Assembly: GCA_016281815.1 (NCBI GenBank)
Contig: JAEEJK010000109.1
Coordinates: 1-64,000, forward strand
Direction of reading: 5' to 3'
DNA length: 64,000 bases
From: Prevotella sp.
GTDB lineage: Bacteria; Bacteroidota; Bacteroidia; Bacteroidales; Bacteroidaceae
Of this stretch, positions 1-8,232 are shown piece after piece (the first letter of the stretch is position 1; every line of letters starts with the position of its first letter). The notes below the pieces were generated by a model, which searched no databases, was not told where the DNA came from, and worked only from the letters and a program-made list of their open reading frames with translations. The position numbers and the translations under genes are program-made.

Positions 1-365
1 CACGACTCCACGCCACGCAGTTTCGACTTCTTGATGACAAATTCCTTGTCGCCATCGTAGAGCACACTGCCCAGGTCGGCGACGATGACCTTCTGACCGG
101 CTGCCACATTGGGGGCACCGCAGACAATCTGCGATGGTTCGCCCTTGCCCAAGTCAACGGTGGTGACATGCAGGTGGTCGGAGTTGGGATGCAGTTCGCA
201 GGTTAGCACCTGACCCACATAGAGTCCTTTCAAACCGCCTTTGATGCTTTGCACTTCCTCAAGCGCGCCCACTTCAAGTCCCTCGGAGGTGAGGGCCGCG
301 CAAACTTCCTCGGCTGAGAGGTCAAAATCTACATATTCCTTCAGCCATTTAAGAGAGATATTCAT
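1..365 (-). CDS. pheT: Phenylalanine--tRNA ligase beta subunit, N-terminal part (cut by window edge)
   Basis: Only the first ~121 codons are in the window. The protein starts MNISLKWLKEYVDF and continues through a tRNA-binding (OB-fold) domain with the typical segments SDHLHVTTVDLG and IVCGAPNVAAGQ, the signature of bacterial PheT. The family forms the alpha2-beta2 enzyme that charges tRNA-Phe in the cytoplasm; the N-terminal OB domain binds tRNA. The ATG at 365 gives the standard PheT N-terminus. A TAATTTTG -7 box lies 33 bases upstream, back to back with the promoter of the next gene. The rest of the gene lies left of the window. Confidence 0.95.
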   Translation of the reverse strand, partial: MNISLKWLKEYVDFDLSAEEVCAALTSEGLEVGALEEVQSIKGGLKGLYVGQVLTCELHPNSDHLHVTTVDLGKGEPSQIVCGAPNVAAGQKVIVADLGSVLYDGDKEFVIKKSKLRGVES

Positions 366-397
366 TGCCTAAAGATTATTGTCCATAAAAAATCGTG

Positions 398-405
398 CAA
401 AATTA
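398..405 (-). promoter_or_regulatory. -7 promoter box (TAATTTTG) for pheT
   Basis: On the minus strand the sequence reads TAATTTTG, an exact match to the Bacteroidetes -7 consensus TAnnTTTG, 33 bases before the pheT start. No clear -33 TTTG is visible. It is divergent from the box at 438-445. Confidence 0.6.
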
Positions 406-437
406 CACATTTTCCATCAAAGAAGCAAAAAAAAAGG

Positions 438-445
438 TATCTTTG
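438..445 (+). promoter_or_regulatory. -7 promoter box (TATCTTTG) for the DUF3237 gene
   Basis: Exact match to TAnnTTTG, 20 bases before the ATG at 466, so the leader would be very short. This supports the ATG at 466 over the longer reading frame that begins at 379. Confidence 0.65.
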
Positions 446-465
446 CACACCAAACCTTTACCAAC

Positions 466-981
466 ATGAAAAAAATCATCTCATTCGTCATCATGACCAT
501 GCTGGCCCTCTCGGTCAGCGCGCAAACCACTGCCCCTGCCGAGACTCCAAGTCTGGAATTCGTCATGCAACTGAAAGTATCGCTCGGTGAAGCCTATTCC
601 GTCGGCGAGACACCTCACGGACGGAGGACTGTCATCCCCATCACTGGCGGCACTTTTGAGGGACCACAGATCAAGGGCACCATCATCAACGGAGGTGCTG
701 ACTACCAACTGGCAGACCCCAAAACCAACCGGACGGAACTGGAGGCCATTTACTCCATCAAAACCGATGATGGCGTGTATATCCACATCCGCAACAAAGG
801 CGTCATCTGCAGCAGCAACGACGAACAGGGGAAACCCTCATTCTATTTCAGGGCCGCACCGCAGTTTGAGGCTCCCAGCGACAGCAAGTACGCATGGCTC
901 AACAATGCCATCTACGTCTGCGCTCCCACATGGGGAGGAGCAGGCGGCGGCATCACACTGAATGTCTGGAAGGTGAAATAG
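466..981 (+). CDS. Secreted DUF3237-type protein
   Basis: 171 aa. A signal peptide (MKKIISFVIMTMLALSVSAQ) is followed by a compact beta-rich domain with GETPHGRRTVIPITGGTFEG and a C-terminal end containing GGITLNVWKVK. This pattern matches the DUF3237 family, small beta-barrel proteins of unknown function. The 466 start is chosen because it begins a clean signal peptide and lies just behind a -7 promoter; an in-frame start at 379 would lie upstream of that promoter. It is most likely periplasmic or surface-exposed. It converges on the kinase-like gene with a 4-base gap. No substrate can be inferred. Confidence 0.8.
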   Translation: MKKIISFVIMTMLALSVSAQTTAPAETPSLEFVMQLKVSLGEAYSVGETPHGRRTVIPITGGTFEGPQIKGTIINGGADYQLADPKTNRTELEAIYSIKTDDGVYIHIRNKGVICSSNDEQGKPSFYFRAAPQFEAPSDSKYAWLNNAIYVCAPTWGGAGGGITLNVWKVK

Positions 982-985
982 GGCA

Positions 986-1615
986 CTATCTGCCTTCGCC
1001 TATCAGCGCCAACAGGTAGTCGACCGAACCGTTCAGTCCGAAAGCACTCACATCCAAGGTGACATCATAGTTGCGGGCATCATACCACTCGGAGCCCGTA
1101 AAGGTCTTGGTGTAGAGTTCTCGGGTGTAGTCGTTGTCGACTATCATCAACTTGGCATCGGCTGACGAGACACCATATTTCTCCACAATACGCTTGATGC
1201 GCTTCTCCTCCGGACTGTGTATGAAAATCTTGAGCGCGTTGGGATGATGCCTGAAAATATCGAAGGCACATCTGCCCACAACCACGCACGACTCTTCCTC
1301 CGCAATCTGTCGGATAACGGCTGCCTGCGCATCAAACAACTCGTGAGAGGTGAGTTCAGGACCAAGATCATGGTACTCATTGTCAACGATATAGGAACGG
1401 TAGAATTGGGTGAAATCGTCCCACCACGATTCGTTGCGTGACTGCAGTTTCTGAACGGTTTCGGCACCGATGTCAAACCTCTTGGCCACCGCCTCCAAAA
1501 TCTGCTTGTCAAGCAGTTTCACCCCGAGGCGCTCGGCGATGGCTGCCCCCACCTCGTGACCACCAGTGCCAAACTGGCGGTTGATGGTAATGACAAATTT
1601 CTCGTGTTTGTTCAT
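986..1615 (-). CDS. Cytidylate kinase-like protein
   Basis: 209 aa. The N-terminus ITINRQFGTGGHEVGAAIAERLG is a P-loop variant typical of the cytidylate-kinase-like family (PF13189), followed by VVGRCAFDIFRHHPNALKIFIHSP, the usual second conserved block. The family resembles nucleoside monophosphate kinases but its true substrate is generally unproven. The cytoplasmic location follows from the lack of any signal. A near-consensus minus-strand box (TATCTTCG) lies at 1648-1655. It appears to be transcribed alone. Confidence 0.85.
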   Translation of the reverse strand: MNKHEKFVITINRQFGTGGHEVGAAIAERLGVKLLDKQILEAVAKRFDIGAETVQKLQSRNESWWDDFTQFYRSYIVDNEYHDLGPELTSHELFDAQAAVIRQIAEEESCVVVGRCAFDIFRHHPNALKIFIHSPEEKRIKRIVEKYGVSSADAKLMIVDNDYTRELYTKTFTGSEWYDARNYDVTLDVSAFGLNGSVDYLLALIGEGR

Positions 1616-1792
1616 AATAGTAAGGAATGGGTTGTTTAACTATGTTGCGAAGATATGAAAAAAGGATGGAATCAGCAAATTTTCGACCACTTTTCATGCA
1701 AAAAATCTTTGTCGGAGGGAAATGTAAATATGGCTTTTGGCATTTTTTGTCAAAAAAATCATCGGAAAAGAGCACGTTTTAAAAAATCTTCG

Positions 1793-1800
1793 TATATTTG
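1793..1800 (+). promoter_or_regulatory. -7 promoter box (TATATTTG) for the zinc peptidase gene
   Basis: Exact TAnnTTTG match 39 bases upstream of the ATG at 1840. No convincing -33 element is seen. Confidence 0.6.
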
Positions 1801-1839
1801 CAGACTAACAACAGAAATCATTAACCAAACCTTAATATT

Positions 1840-2700
1840 ATGGATCTTGACGGAAGAAGAGAGAGCGAGAATTTCGAGGATCGCCGAGGAATGAGTACTG
1901 GCACAATGGCCGGTATGGGTATAGGCGGAATGATTCTCATCGGCATCATCACGCTGCTGATGGGAGGCAACCCCATGGATGTATTGCAACAGGCAGGCGG
2001 AATGGGCGGTGCCCAGACGGAGGAGGGGCAGCAAACCTTCTCACCTGAAGAGGAAGAACAGGTAAAGTTCTGCAGGCAGATACTGGCCAGCACAGAGGAT
2101 GTGTGGACGGCTGTCTTCAAGCAGAAGTTCAATGCACAATACACACCTCCTACACTGGTCATTTTCAAAGGAAGAGTGCAGACAAACTGCGGCGGTGCCA
2201 CATCGGCCGTTGGTCCGTTCTATTGCTCTGCCGACCAGAAACTGTACCTTGACTTATCGTTCTTCCAGCAAATGGAGAAACAACTGAAATCTGGAGGAGA
2301 CTTCGCACGTGCCTACGTGATTGCACATGAGGTGGGACACCATGTGGAGAACCTGCTTGGTATCCTGGGAAAGGCTCACTCACAAATGAGCCAAACCAAC
2401 CAGAAGACAGCCAACCAGATCAGCGTGCGTCTCGAACTGCTGGCTGACTACTACTCGGGAGTTTGGGCACACTATGAGGACGAGGCATTCGGCTCACTCG
2501 ACGAGACCGACATGCGCGAGGCCATCAACTGCGCCCAGCACATCGGCGACAACTATCTGCAGGAGCAGGCACAGGGCTATTCACAGCCAGAGTCTTTCAC
2601 ACACGGCACCTCTGAGCAGCGCATGCGCTGGCTCAAGCGTGGCTACCAGACTGGCGACATGAATGTGACCACCTTCTCAGGCAGTTACAGCGACCTGTAA
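1840..2700 (+). CDS. Membrane-anchored neutral zinc metallopeptidase (YpfJ/KPN_02809 family)
   Basis: 286 aa, the usual size of the family. Residues ~22-42 form one glycine-rich membrane segment. The zincin motif HEVGHH is at residues 163-168, and a downstream RLELLADYYSGVWAH block carries the conserved acidic positions expected of the third ligand region. The C-terminus has the family-typical HGTSEQRMRWLKRGYQTGD. Members are predicted zinc peptidases anchored in the inner membrane with the catalytic domain outside the cytoplasm; the physiological substrate is unknown. It has its own promoter and is followed by a strong hairpin terminator, so it is probably monocistronic. Confidence 0.9.
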   Translation: MDLDGRRESENFEDRRGMSTGTMAGMGIGGMILIGIITLLMGGNPMDVLQQAGGMGGAQTEEGQQTFSPEEEEQVKFCRQILASTEDVWTAVFKQKFNAQYTPPTLVIFKGRVQTNCGGATSAVGPFYCSADQKLYLDLSFFQQMEKQLKSGGDFARAYVIAHEVGHHVENLLGILGKAHSQMSQTNQKTANQISVRLELLADYYSGVWAHYEDEAFGSLDETDMREAINCAQHIGDNYLQEQAQGYSQPESFTHGTSEQRMRWLKRGYQTGDMNVTTFSGSYSDL

Positions 2701-2720
2701 ATCCATCACCCATTCATTCA

Positions 2721-2756
2721 AAATCCCCTCACCTTAAAAAAGATGAGGGGATTTTT
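2721..2756 (+). terminator. Rho-independent terminator after the zinc peptidase
   Basis: An 11-bp stem (AAATCCCCTCA / TGAGGGGATTT) with a 12-base loop that can pair further, ending in a T-run. It begins 20 bases after the stop codon. Confidence 0.85.
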
Positions 2757-2827
2757 ATTTCCACATGGGGATAGTTCCAACATTTTAACAAGCCAAATCC
2801 CCTACTATATGCCCTCCGTCCTCAGTT

Positions 2828-2880
2828 CCCTCCCCTTTGGGGAGGGTCAGGGAGGGGTTGCGGGTTAGGAAGGGTTAGGG
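2828..2880. repeat. CCCTCCCC hairpin and G-run tract between convergent genes
   Basis: CCCTCCCC-TTT-GGGGAGGG forms a perfect 8-bp hairpin (2828-2846). From 2839 to 2880 the plus strand carries seven runs of three or more G, with a telomere-like GGGTTAGG pattern at the end. It sits a few bases from the stop codon of the GH43 gene, in the convergent gap after the zinc peptidase. Confidence 0.7.
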
Positions 2881-2884
2881 TTCT

Positions 2885-4930
2885 TTAATTAATCAGATAA
2901 ATCTTCTTCAGGCCCTTATAGGTGCATGTCACTGTGGCACGGCCTTCCACAACCGGACTGACTGCGATGGTCACCTCTGGGTCGGATGCTGTTGCCTTGA
3001 TGACTGAATTGGCTTTCAGAGGAGCATAAGCCTGATAATGTGAATAGTCGGTGTAGCCATTGGTGTTGGATGAGCGGAGAGGGGTATTGGGGAGCCTCAT
3101 CTGCTGCCCGTCAACCGTGATTGTCACCTGAGGTACTTTCGGTGCAGACAAACCATTGCTGCTCTTGGCAAATCCGATTCCGTGAAGGTCGAACAGTCCC
3201 TGGGGGCGCTGAGGCTGTTGCTGCTGACGGCCCCACTGAGGGCGACCTTGCTGGGGTTGCTGCACCTCTGGTCCTTCTGCCACGAGATAAATGGCATGCT
3301 TGCCTGTGAGGCCCTCCACACCCTTTGCCTGTATCTGGTACATGTTGGCTACACGACCTGCATCGGCTGGGACATCGAGAACGGCGATCTCCTTTCCCTT
3401 CCAGGGATCGTCGAGCAACACGTGAATCTTGAAGGCACCATGTCCGCCGGGGGTCAGGTTCAGATACATCACGGCTCCATCGCCACTCTTGATTCCCTCA
3501 AAGGCTTTCACACCCTTCGTGTCCTGAGCCAAACCGCCAAAGCCGAAGTACTTGAAGCCGACGATGCCGCCATTGGTGATACCGGCGAGGTCCATCGAGT
3601 TGTTCCACACGTCATGGTTGTCCTGCATCCACTCGTTGCTGTTGGTGCCGCCCGTCATGAAGCAGGCGATACCGGCACTGTAATAGGCGTAGGGGGGAAG
3701 ACCGAAAATTTGGAAGCCTTCGCTAGTCACTTCGGCTCCGGTATATACATTGCCATCAGTGGCTTTGGCCGTCCATTCGTTGCCTTTCACAAAGGGGTCG
3801 TAACCGGTGATACGCACCTGACCGCCCTTGGCCACGGGCTTCTTGTCCCAAGTGATCTTCACAGGGGCTGCCATAGCCTGACGGGCATTGCCAAAACCGC
3901 GGGGCGGACGGTGATAGAACACGTACCACTGACCATTGATCTCTTGTATGGAACCGTGGGTGTTGTGGGCGGCATTGGTGGTGATGAGCCTGGAGCCGTC
4001 TGCATTGGGCACCACCCCACGAGAATCCACCAGAACGCCACCAGAACGCCAAGGACCTAATGGTGAGTCACCATAGGCATAGCGAAGGGCACTGTTGGTG
4101 TTGCCCAAACCATATTCCTTACCGCTGTAGCCACTGAACACCATCACATACTTGTTGCCTACCTGACGGATGGACGACGCTTCGAAGAAATTGAAGTCCA
4201 ATGGGTTCTGACCTTTGTAGAGGGCCTTGTACTCACTGCCTTCCTTGTCGAGCAATCGGCCATCGGCACTGCTAGCAGGGATAAACGGGTCGATGAGTTC
4301 CGTTCCTTCACGCTTCGAATACATCGTGTTCTGGTCCAACTCACAGGCTGTGGAGTGCTGGAAACCATAGAATACGTATGCGCGGAAACCCTTGGCGTAA
4401 TCAGGGTCTTTCTTGTCGGTGATGTTCTCTATGAACACCGACGGGTCGAAATCAATCAGTGAACCCTCCACACAGCGGCGTCCGTCTGCCGTGAGGTTGA
4501 TCGGGGTGAACGGTCCGTCAGGACGGTCGCCTTTGCAGACCATCGCGATTCGGCCCCATCCACGTGAGTGGGGATAGAGGTAATAGGTCTTCTTGCCTGT
4601 GGCCCTGTCCCTGATCTCCACAAGGTCGGGAGCAAACATCGTGTCCCACTGCCCGTCGACATAATAAGTGAAAATGGAACCTTCGTCGCGCCATTGGCTC
4701 AGGTCCTCGACAGGAGCCGACCACGCATGGATGTCGTTGCTGCAATAGGAGGTGTAATTGACATCATGCGAACCGATGATGTAGGCACGGTATTTTCCGG
4801 GATGGTCGGGATCCTCAAACACGCGAGGCTCACCATCAGGAAGATGCTCCCACAGCGGGAGATACGGATTCTGGGCATTGGCTGTCAATGCCACGAAAAG
4901 GAAAATGAATTGGTAAAAAAATCTGTTCAT
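2885..4930 (-). CDS. Secreted glycoside hydrolase family 43 protein with C-terminal beta-sandwich
   Basis: 681 aa with a signal peptide (MNRFFYQFIFLFVALTANAQ). Residues ~22-400 form a five-bladed GH43 propeller: GEPRVFEDP near the N-terminus holds the likely base, MFAPDLVEI the pKa-modulating Asp, and FNFFEASSIR the likely acid Glu. A CBM6-like region follows (~430-590; ITNGGIVGFKYFGF, KIHVLLDDPWKGKEIAVLDVP), then a short Q/P-rich stretch around QQPQQGRPQWGRQQQQ and a further beta-rich tail. GH43 enzymes are mostly beta-xylosidases, arabinofuranosidases or galactosidases acting on plant cell-wall side chains; this substrate cannot be fixed from sequence. The start at 4930 begins the signal peptide; the in-frame codon at 4972 lies upstream of the promoter box. 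Confidence 0.85.
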   Translation of the reverse strand: MNRFFYQFIFLFVALTANAQNPYLPLWEHLPDGEPRVFEDPDHPGKYRAYIIGSHDVNYTSYCSNDIHAWSAPVEDLSQWRDEGSIFTYYVDGQWDTMFAPDLVEIRDRATGKKTYYLYPHSRGWGRIAMVCKGDRPDGPFTPINLTADGRRCVEGSLIDFDPSVFIENITDKKDPDYAKGFRAYVFYGFQHSTACELDQNTMYSKREGTELIDPFIPASSADGRLLDKEGSEYKALYKGQNPLDFNFFEASSIRQVGNKYVMVFSGYSGKEYGLGNTNSALRYAYGDSPLGPWRSGGVLVDSRGVVPNADGSRLITTNAAHNTHGSIQEINGQWYVFYHRPPRGFGNARQAMAAPVKITWDKKPVAKGGQVRITGYDPFVKGNEWTAKATDGNVYTGAEVTSEGFQIFGLPPYAYYSAGIACFMTGGTNSNEWMQDNHDVWNNSMDLAGITNGGIVGFKYFGFGGLAQDTKGVKAFEGIKSGDGAVMYLNLTPGGHGAFKIHVLLDDPWKGKEIAVLDVPADAGRVANMYQIQAKGVEGLTGKHAIYLVAEGPEVQQPQQGRPQWGRQQQQPQRPQGLFDLHGIGFAKSSNGLSAPKVPQVTITVDGQQMRLPNTPLRSSNTNGYTDYSHYQAYAPLKANSVIKATASDPEVTIAVSPVVEGRATVTCTYKGLKKIYLIN

Positions 4931-4953
4931 AATAAGTGAAATGTAATTTTTTG

Positions 4954-4961
4954 CAAAAATA
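4954..4961 (-). promoter_or_regulatory. -7 promoter box (TATTTTTG) for the GH43 gene
   Basis: Exact TAnnTTTG on the minus strand, 24 bases before the start at 4930, which supports that start. Confidence 0.6.
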
Positions 4962-5088
4962 CGTTTTTCCACCTATTATCATTTTTGCAGATGTTTCCAA
5001 TACTTTTTCAATAACAATCCTTTCGCCCTCTTCTCCTCCCTGCTGTTAAAAATCAAAAGAAAATGAAACGAAAAAAGAGAAAACTGAA

Positions 5089-5303
5089 AGAATTAAGGAT
5101 TAAGGATTAAGGATTAAGAATTATGATTACCTCTGCAAAAATGGCGGTGTGATGGTAGGGACGCGATGTATCGCGTCCGCCAACCAAAATTGCAACGACT
5201 CGCAGAGCATACGTCTAAACTCCTAAACTCCTAAACTCCTAATCTCCTAATCTCCTAAACTCCTAAACTCCTAATCTCCTAAACTCCTAAACTCCCAAAC
5301 TCC
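5089..5303. repeat. Composite intergenic repeat: heptamers, palindrome, octamer array
   Basis: This 356-base gap (4931-5286) holds no gene. It contains copies of ATTAAGG (5089-5120), a block reading TTATGATTACCTCTGCAAAA, the palindrome GGACGCGATGTATCGCGTCC at 5159-5178, a unique spacer with CGCAGAGCATACG, and about ten octamers of the form CTCCTAAA/CTCCTAAT from about 5214. The octamer array runs into the end of the FAD oxidoreductase gene and supplies its stop codon. The same modules recur near 8.1, 9.6, 30.7 and 34.1 kb. Confidence 0.9.
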
Positions 5304-6861
5304 TCACATACTCTTCGCATCTCTCGGCGCAACGCTCACCATCTACTCCGGCGGAGACAATACCGCCCGCATATCCTGCCCCTTCACCACAGGGGAACAA
5401 TCCCCGCAGGCGCACATGCTGCAAAGTGAGGTCATCGCGGAGGATACGTACTGGGGAGGATGTCCGGCTCTCCACTGCTATGAGCACAGCCTCATTGGTG
5501 AGGAAGCCGCGGCTGTTTTTGCCAAAAACGACAAATCCTTGACGCAGGCGGTTGGCCACCTCCTCTGGCAACCATTCATGGAGCGCACTCGACACAAGAC
5601 CCGGTGCGTAGGACGACTCGGGCAGACTCTGGCTGAAACGTGCCTTGACAAAATCGTACATGCGCTGGGCCGGAGCCGTCTGCTGTTGATGGCCCTGTAT
5701 CCAGCAACTGCGCTCCAGTTTTTCCTGAAAATGCATCACACGCAGGGGATCGTCTCCTTCCAAATCCTCTGCCCTCATCTCCACCACCATGCCGCTGTTC
5801 GACCACCGGGTGCCACGGTTGCTCGGACTCATGCCATTGACCACAATCTGCTCTGGGCCAGTGGCAGCAGGTATCACAAAACCGCCCGGACACATGCAGA
5901 AGGAATAGACACCACGGCCGTCCACCTGTGTCACAAAGTTGTATTCTGCGGCGGGAAGATACGCCCCTCGTCCCTCCTGATTATGATACTGTATCTGGTC
6001 TATCAGTTTCGAGGGATGCTCCAGTCGCACACCGACAGCGATGCCTTTGGCTTCGATGTCGATCCCTGAGGCATGCAGGTAGCGGTAAACATCCCTCGCC
6101 GAATGGCCGGTGGCGAGAATTACAGGTCCCATAAACGAGCACATGATGCCCTGAACCATATCTTCGGCCACGATGCCCACCACGCTGTCGCCTTTTGTCA
6201 ACAGTTGGGTCATGCGTGTCTGATGGTGCACCTCTCCTCCGCAACGGAGGATGGTGTCGCGCATGGCGGCTATCACCCGCGGCAGTTTGTCGGTGCCAAT
6301 ATGAGGATGGGCATCAGCGAGAATGGCGGTGGATGCTCCATGTTGGCAGAACACCCGTAGGATTTTCTCCACATTGCCACGTTTTTTGGAGCGGGTATAT
6401 AGTTTTCCGTCTGAATAGGCGCCTGCCCCACCCTCTCCAAAACAATAATTGCTCTCACCGTCTACCTTCTGGGTGCGCGTGATGGCTGCCAAGTCGCGCC
6501 GACGGGCCGACACATCCTTGCCACGCTCCACCACGACAGGACGAAGACCGAGTTCGATGAGCCGCAAAGCAGCAAAAAGTCCGCCAGGACCTTCACCCAC
6601 CACAACTACTTGGGGCGACTCACTGACATCGCCATACACGATAGGCTCATACTCATCATCTTCGGGCTGCTCGTTCACATAAACCCTGAGTTTGAGATTG
6701 ACATAGATGATACGCTGCCGCGCGTCGATGCTCCGCCGTAGAATACGGACATGGGTAATCTCCCTGGCTGAGAAGCCATGCTCCTCGTCCAGGTATCGTT
6801 TCAAGGCCTCCTGTGAAGCCGCCACGCGGGGCACAACACGCACTTGCAGTTCGTGGGTCAT
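5287..6861 (-). CDS. NAD(P)/FAD-dependent oxidoreductase (COG2509 type)
   Basis: 524 aa. Residues 1-80 form the small N-terminal domain typical of this family. VVVGEGPGGLFAALRLIELGL at ~86 is the dinucleotide-binding GxGxxG fold for FAD, followed by GESNYCFGEGGAGAYSDGKLYTR and a C-terminal GEGAGYAGGIVSAGVDG that closes the FAD site. The family comprises cytoplasmic flavoprotein dehydrogenases without an agreed substrate. The last residues (RSLGV) and the TAG stop come from the octamer repeat array, so this C-terminus probably differs from that of relatives. No promoter is visible in the 66-base gap before it; it is probably co-transcribed with the outer-membrane barrel gene. Confidence 0.85.
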   Translation of the reverse strand: MTHELQVRVVPRVAASQEALKRYLDEEHGFSAREITHVRILRRSIDARQRIIYVNLKLRVYVNEQPEDDEYEPIVYGDVSESPQVVVVGEGPGGLFAALRLIELGLRPVVVERGKDVSARRRDLAAITRTQKVDGESNYCFGEGGAGAYSDGKLYTRSKKRGNVEKILRVFCQHGASTAILADAHPHIGTDKLPRVIAAMRDTILRCGGEVHHQTRMTQLLTKGDSVVGIVAEDMVQGIMCSFMGPVILATGHSARDVYRYLHASGIDIEAKGIAVGVRLEHPSKLIDQIQYHNQEGRGAYLPAAEYNFVTQVDGRGVYSFCMCPGGFVIPAATGPEQIVVNGMSPSNRGTRWSNSGMVVEMRAEDLEGDDPLRVMHFQEKLERSCWIQGHQQQTAPAQRMYDFVKARFSQSLPESSYAPGLVSSALHEWLPEEVANRLRQGFVVFGKNSRGFLTNEAVLIAVESRTSSPVRILRDDLTLQHVRLRGLFPCGEGAGYAGGIVSAGVDGERCAERCEEYVRSLGV

Positions 6862-6873
6862 GATTAAACAATC

Positions 6874-6909
6874 AGTCGGACTTGTCAGACGAGTCCGACA
6901 AGTCCGACT
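6874..6909. repeat. 13-bp inverted repeat between two minus-strand genes
   Basis: AGTCGGACTTGTC (6874-6886) and GACAAGTCCGACT (6897-6909) are perfectly complementary, with a 10-base loop that contains another partial copy (GAGTCC). It lies after the stop of the barrel gene and 13 bases before the start of the oxidoreductase. It could act as an attenuator or an RNA-processing hairpin. There is no U-run, so a classical terminator is unlikely. Confidence 0.8.
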
Positions 6910-6927
6910 AATCGGACAATTACGGTT

Positions 6928-7521
6928 TTAGAAGTTGATACCGATATTGACACCGAGGTTCCTTCCGTGCGAAGAACCTTTGTCAGCAATGTTCACGACG
7001 CCAAACTGATAGAAGGCCTCTGCATAGAGGTTGTTCCACTCCAGACCGCAGCCCAGCTTGAATCCCATGTCAGAGCGTTTCAGGCAATTGGAATCTTTTG
7101 ACAAAGAAAAACCAACATAAGGACCGAAGAAAGGCAGGACAGCCATATTGTCTTCCATTGGGAAGCCATACTTGATGACCAAAGGAATGTCAAAATAGTT
7201 AATATGACCTTCGAGTTGATCTTTAGCTATTTTCTCATGGGCCTTCAAGGTCTTGGCACCACGCTGGCTGTAGTACAGACCGCTCTCGAGGAATACCGGG
7301 CTGTTTTCAGTAACACGCAGACCGACAACGCCACCAAGTGTCATTCCTGTGCGTCTCTTGTCGGCATCTACAATATCGCCACTGATTCCGCTAAAATTCA
7401 TACCGAAGCGTACACCCCAATACACATGTTCCTCATCGATAGAGAAACCACCACTGCTGAACTGAGCAAATGACGGTGCAGCCATCAAAACGGCTACAAT
7501 AGTAAAAAGAAATTTTTTCAT
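6928..7521 (-). CDS. Small outer-membrane beta-barrel protein (PorT-like)
   Basis: 197 aa. Signal peptide MKKFLFTIVAVLMAAPSFAQ, then alternating beta-strands such as VYWGVRFGMNFSG, FLESGLYYSQRG and LYAEAFYQFGVVN, ending in NLGVNIGINF with a terminal aromatic residue typical of barrels inserted by BAM. It matches the outer-membrane beta-barrel (PorT/OmpW-like) group common in Bacteroidetes; the role is unknown. The ATG at 7521 is preferred over the TTG at 7530 because it begins the signal peptide directly. A promoter box at 7561-7568 lies upstream. Confidence 0.8.
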   Translation of the reverse strand: MKKFLFTIVAVLMAAPSFAQFSSGGFSIDEEHVYWGVRFGMNFSGISGDIVDADKRRTGMTLGGVVGLRVTENSPVFLESGLYYSQRGAKTLKAHEKIAKDQLEGHINYFDIPLVIKYGFPMEDNMAVLPFFGPYVGFSLSKDSNCLKRSDMGFKLGCGLEWNNLYAEAFYQFGVVNIADKGSSHGRNLGVNIGINF

Positions 7522-7560
7522 AACTTTCAATATTAGATGTGAGACATTTCAAAATCGGTG

Positions 7561-7568
7561 CAAAAGTA
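7561..7568 (-). promoter_or_regulatory. -7 promoter box (TACTTTTG) for the barrel gene
   Basis: Exact TAnnTTTG on the minus strand, 39 bases before the start at 7521. It separates the barrel/oxidoreductase pair from the fucose locus upstream. Confidence 0.6.
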
Positions 7569-7606
7569 ACGTTTTTTTTCTCAATTCACAAAATTTTGCG
7601 TTCGTT

Positions 7607-7987
7607 TTATTCATACAGATGGAAGATGCGCTCCATCATCTGCCATTTCTCATCACTGGTGGCAGAGGGGTCACACCGCTGGAACTGCGCCACAAACTCC
7701 TCCCACTCGGCCTGTCGAGGCAGGGTGGCCAACTGCGCCATGGCTTTGTCCCACTGAAAATCCTCTGGTGCCTCAACGATCATCACAAGGCGGGGTCCCA
7801 AGATATACACCTCCATCTCCAGAATGCCCACCTGACGAATGCCGTCCTGGATTTCCTTCCATGCCTCCTCACGGCTGTGCGCACGGCGATAACGGGCTAT
7901 CAGTTCCGGCTCATCTTTCAGATCCATGGTCTGCACATACCGTTTCACTGCGCAACCATATTTTTTCACGGGTGTTCCTTCTGTCAT
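7607..7987 (-). CDS. L-rhamnose/L-fucose mutarotase family protein
   Basis: 126 aa. KKYGCAVKRYVQTMDLKDEPELIARYRRAHS, then IRQVGILEMEVYILGPRLVMIVEAPEDF, and a C-terminal CDPSATSDEKWQMMERIFHL match the RhaM-like mutarotases, small dimeric alpha/beta-barrel proteins that interconvert the anomers of L-rhamnose or related 6-deoxy sugars. Because it follows fucP and fucI, the likely substrate here is L-fucose, which is an inference from context. The ATG at 7987 is four bases from an octamer repeat array that fills the gap to fucP. Confidence 0.85.
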   Translation of the reverse strand: MTEGTPVKKYGCAVKRYVQTMDLKDEPELIARYRRAHSREEAWKEIQDGIRQVGILEMEVYILGPRLVMIVEAPEDFQWDKAMAQLATLPRQAEWEEFVAQFQRCDPSATSDEKWQMMERIFHLYE

Positions 7988-7990
7988 TTT

Positions 7991-8232
7991 TTAGGAGTTT
8001 GGGAGATTAGGAGTTTGGGAGTTTAGGAGTTTAGGAGTTTAGGAGATTAGGATATTAGGAGTTTAGACGTATGCACTGCGAGTCGTGGCATTTGGGGCTG
8101 ACGGACGCGATACATCGCGTCCCTACCATAGCACCGCCATTTTTGCAGAGGTAATCATAATTCTTAATTCTTAAACCTTAATTTTCAATCTTCAATCTTC
8201 AATCGGCTTCGCCGAAATCAATCTTCAATCTT
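7991..8232. repeat. Composite repeat between fucP and the mutarotase gene
   Basis: The gap holds, in plus-strand order, an array of octamers (GGAGTTTA and variants, 7991-8066), the spacer with ACGTATGCACTGCGAGTCG, the palindrome GGACGCGATACATCGCGTCC (8103-8122), the block TTTTTGCAGAGGTAATCATAATTCTTAA, and CAATCTT heptamers. The heptamers are interrupted by a TCGGC-TTC-GCCGA hairpin and run into the last codons of fucP. This is the same set of modules as 5089-5303 but inverted. Confidence 0.9.

Noticed and set aside
3182..4060. Long plus-strand frame of 292 codons
   Set aside because: It is antisense to the GH43 gene, has no recognisable domain or promoter, and mirrors the coding periodicity of that gene.
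5214..5303. CRISPR array
   Set aside because: The repeats are 8-base units without spacers, and no cas genes are present.
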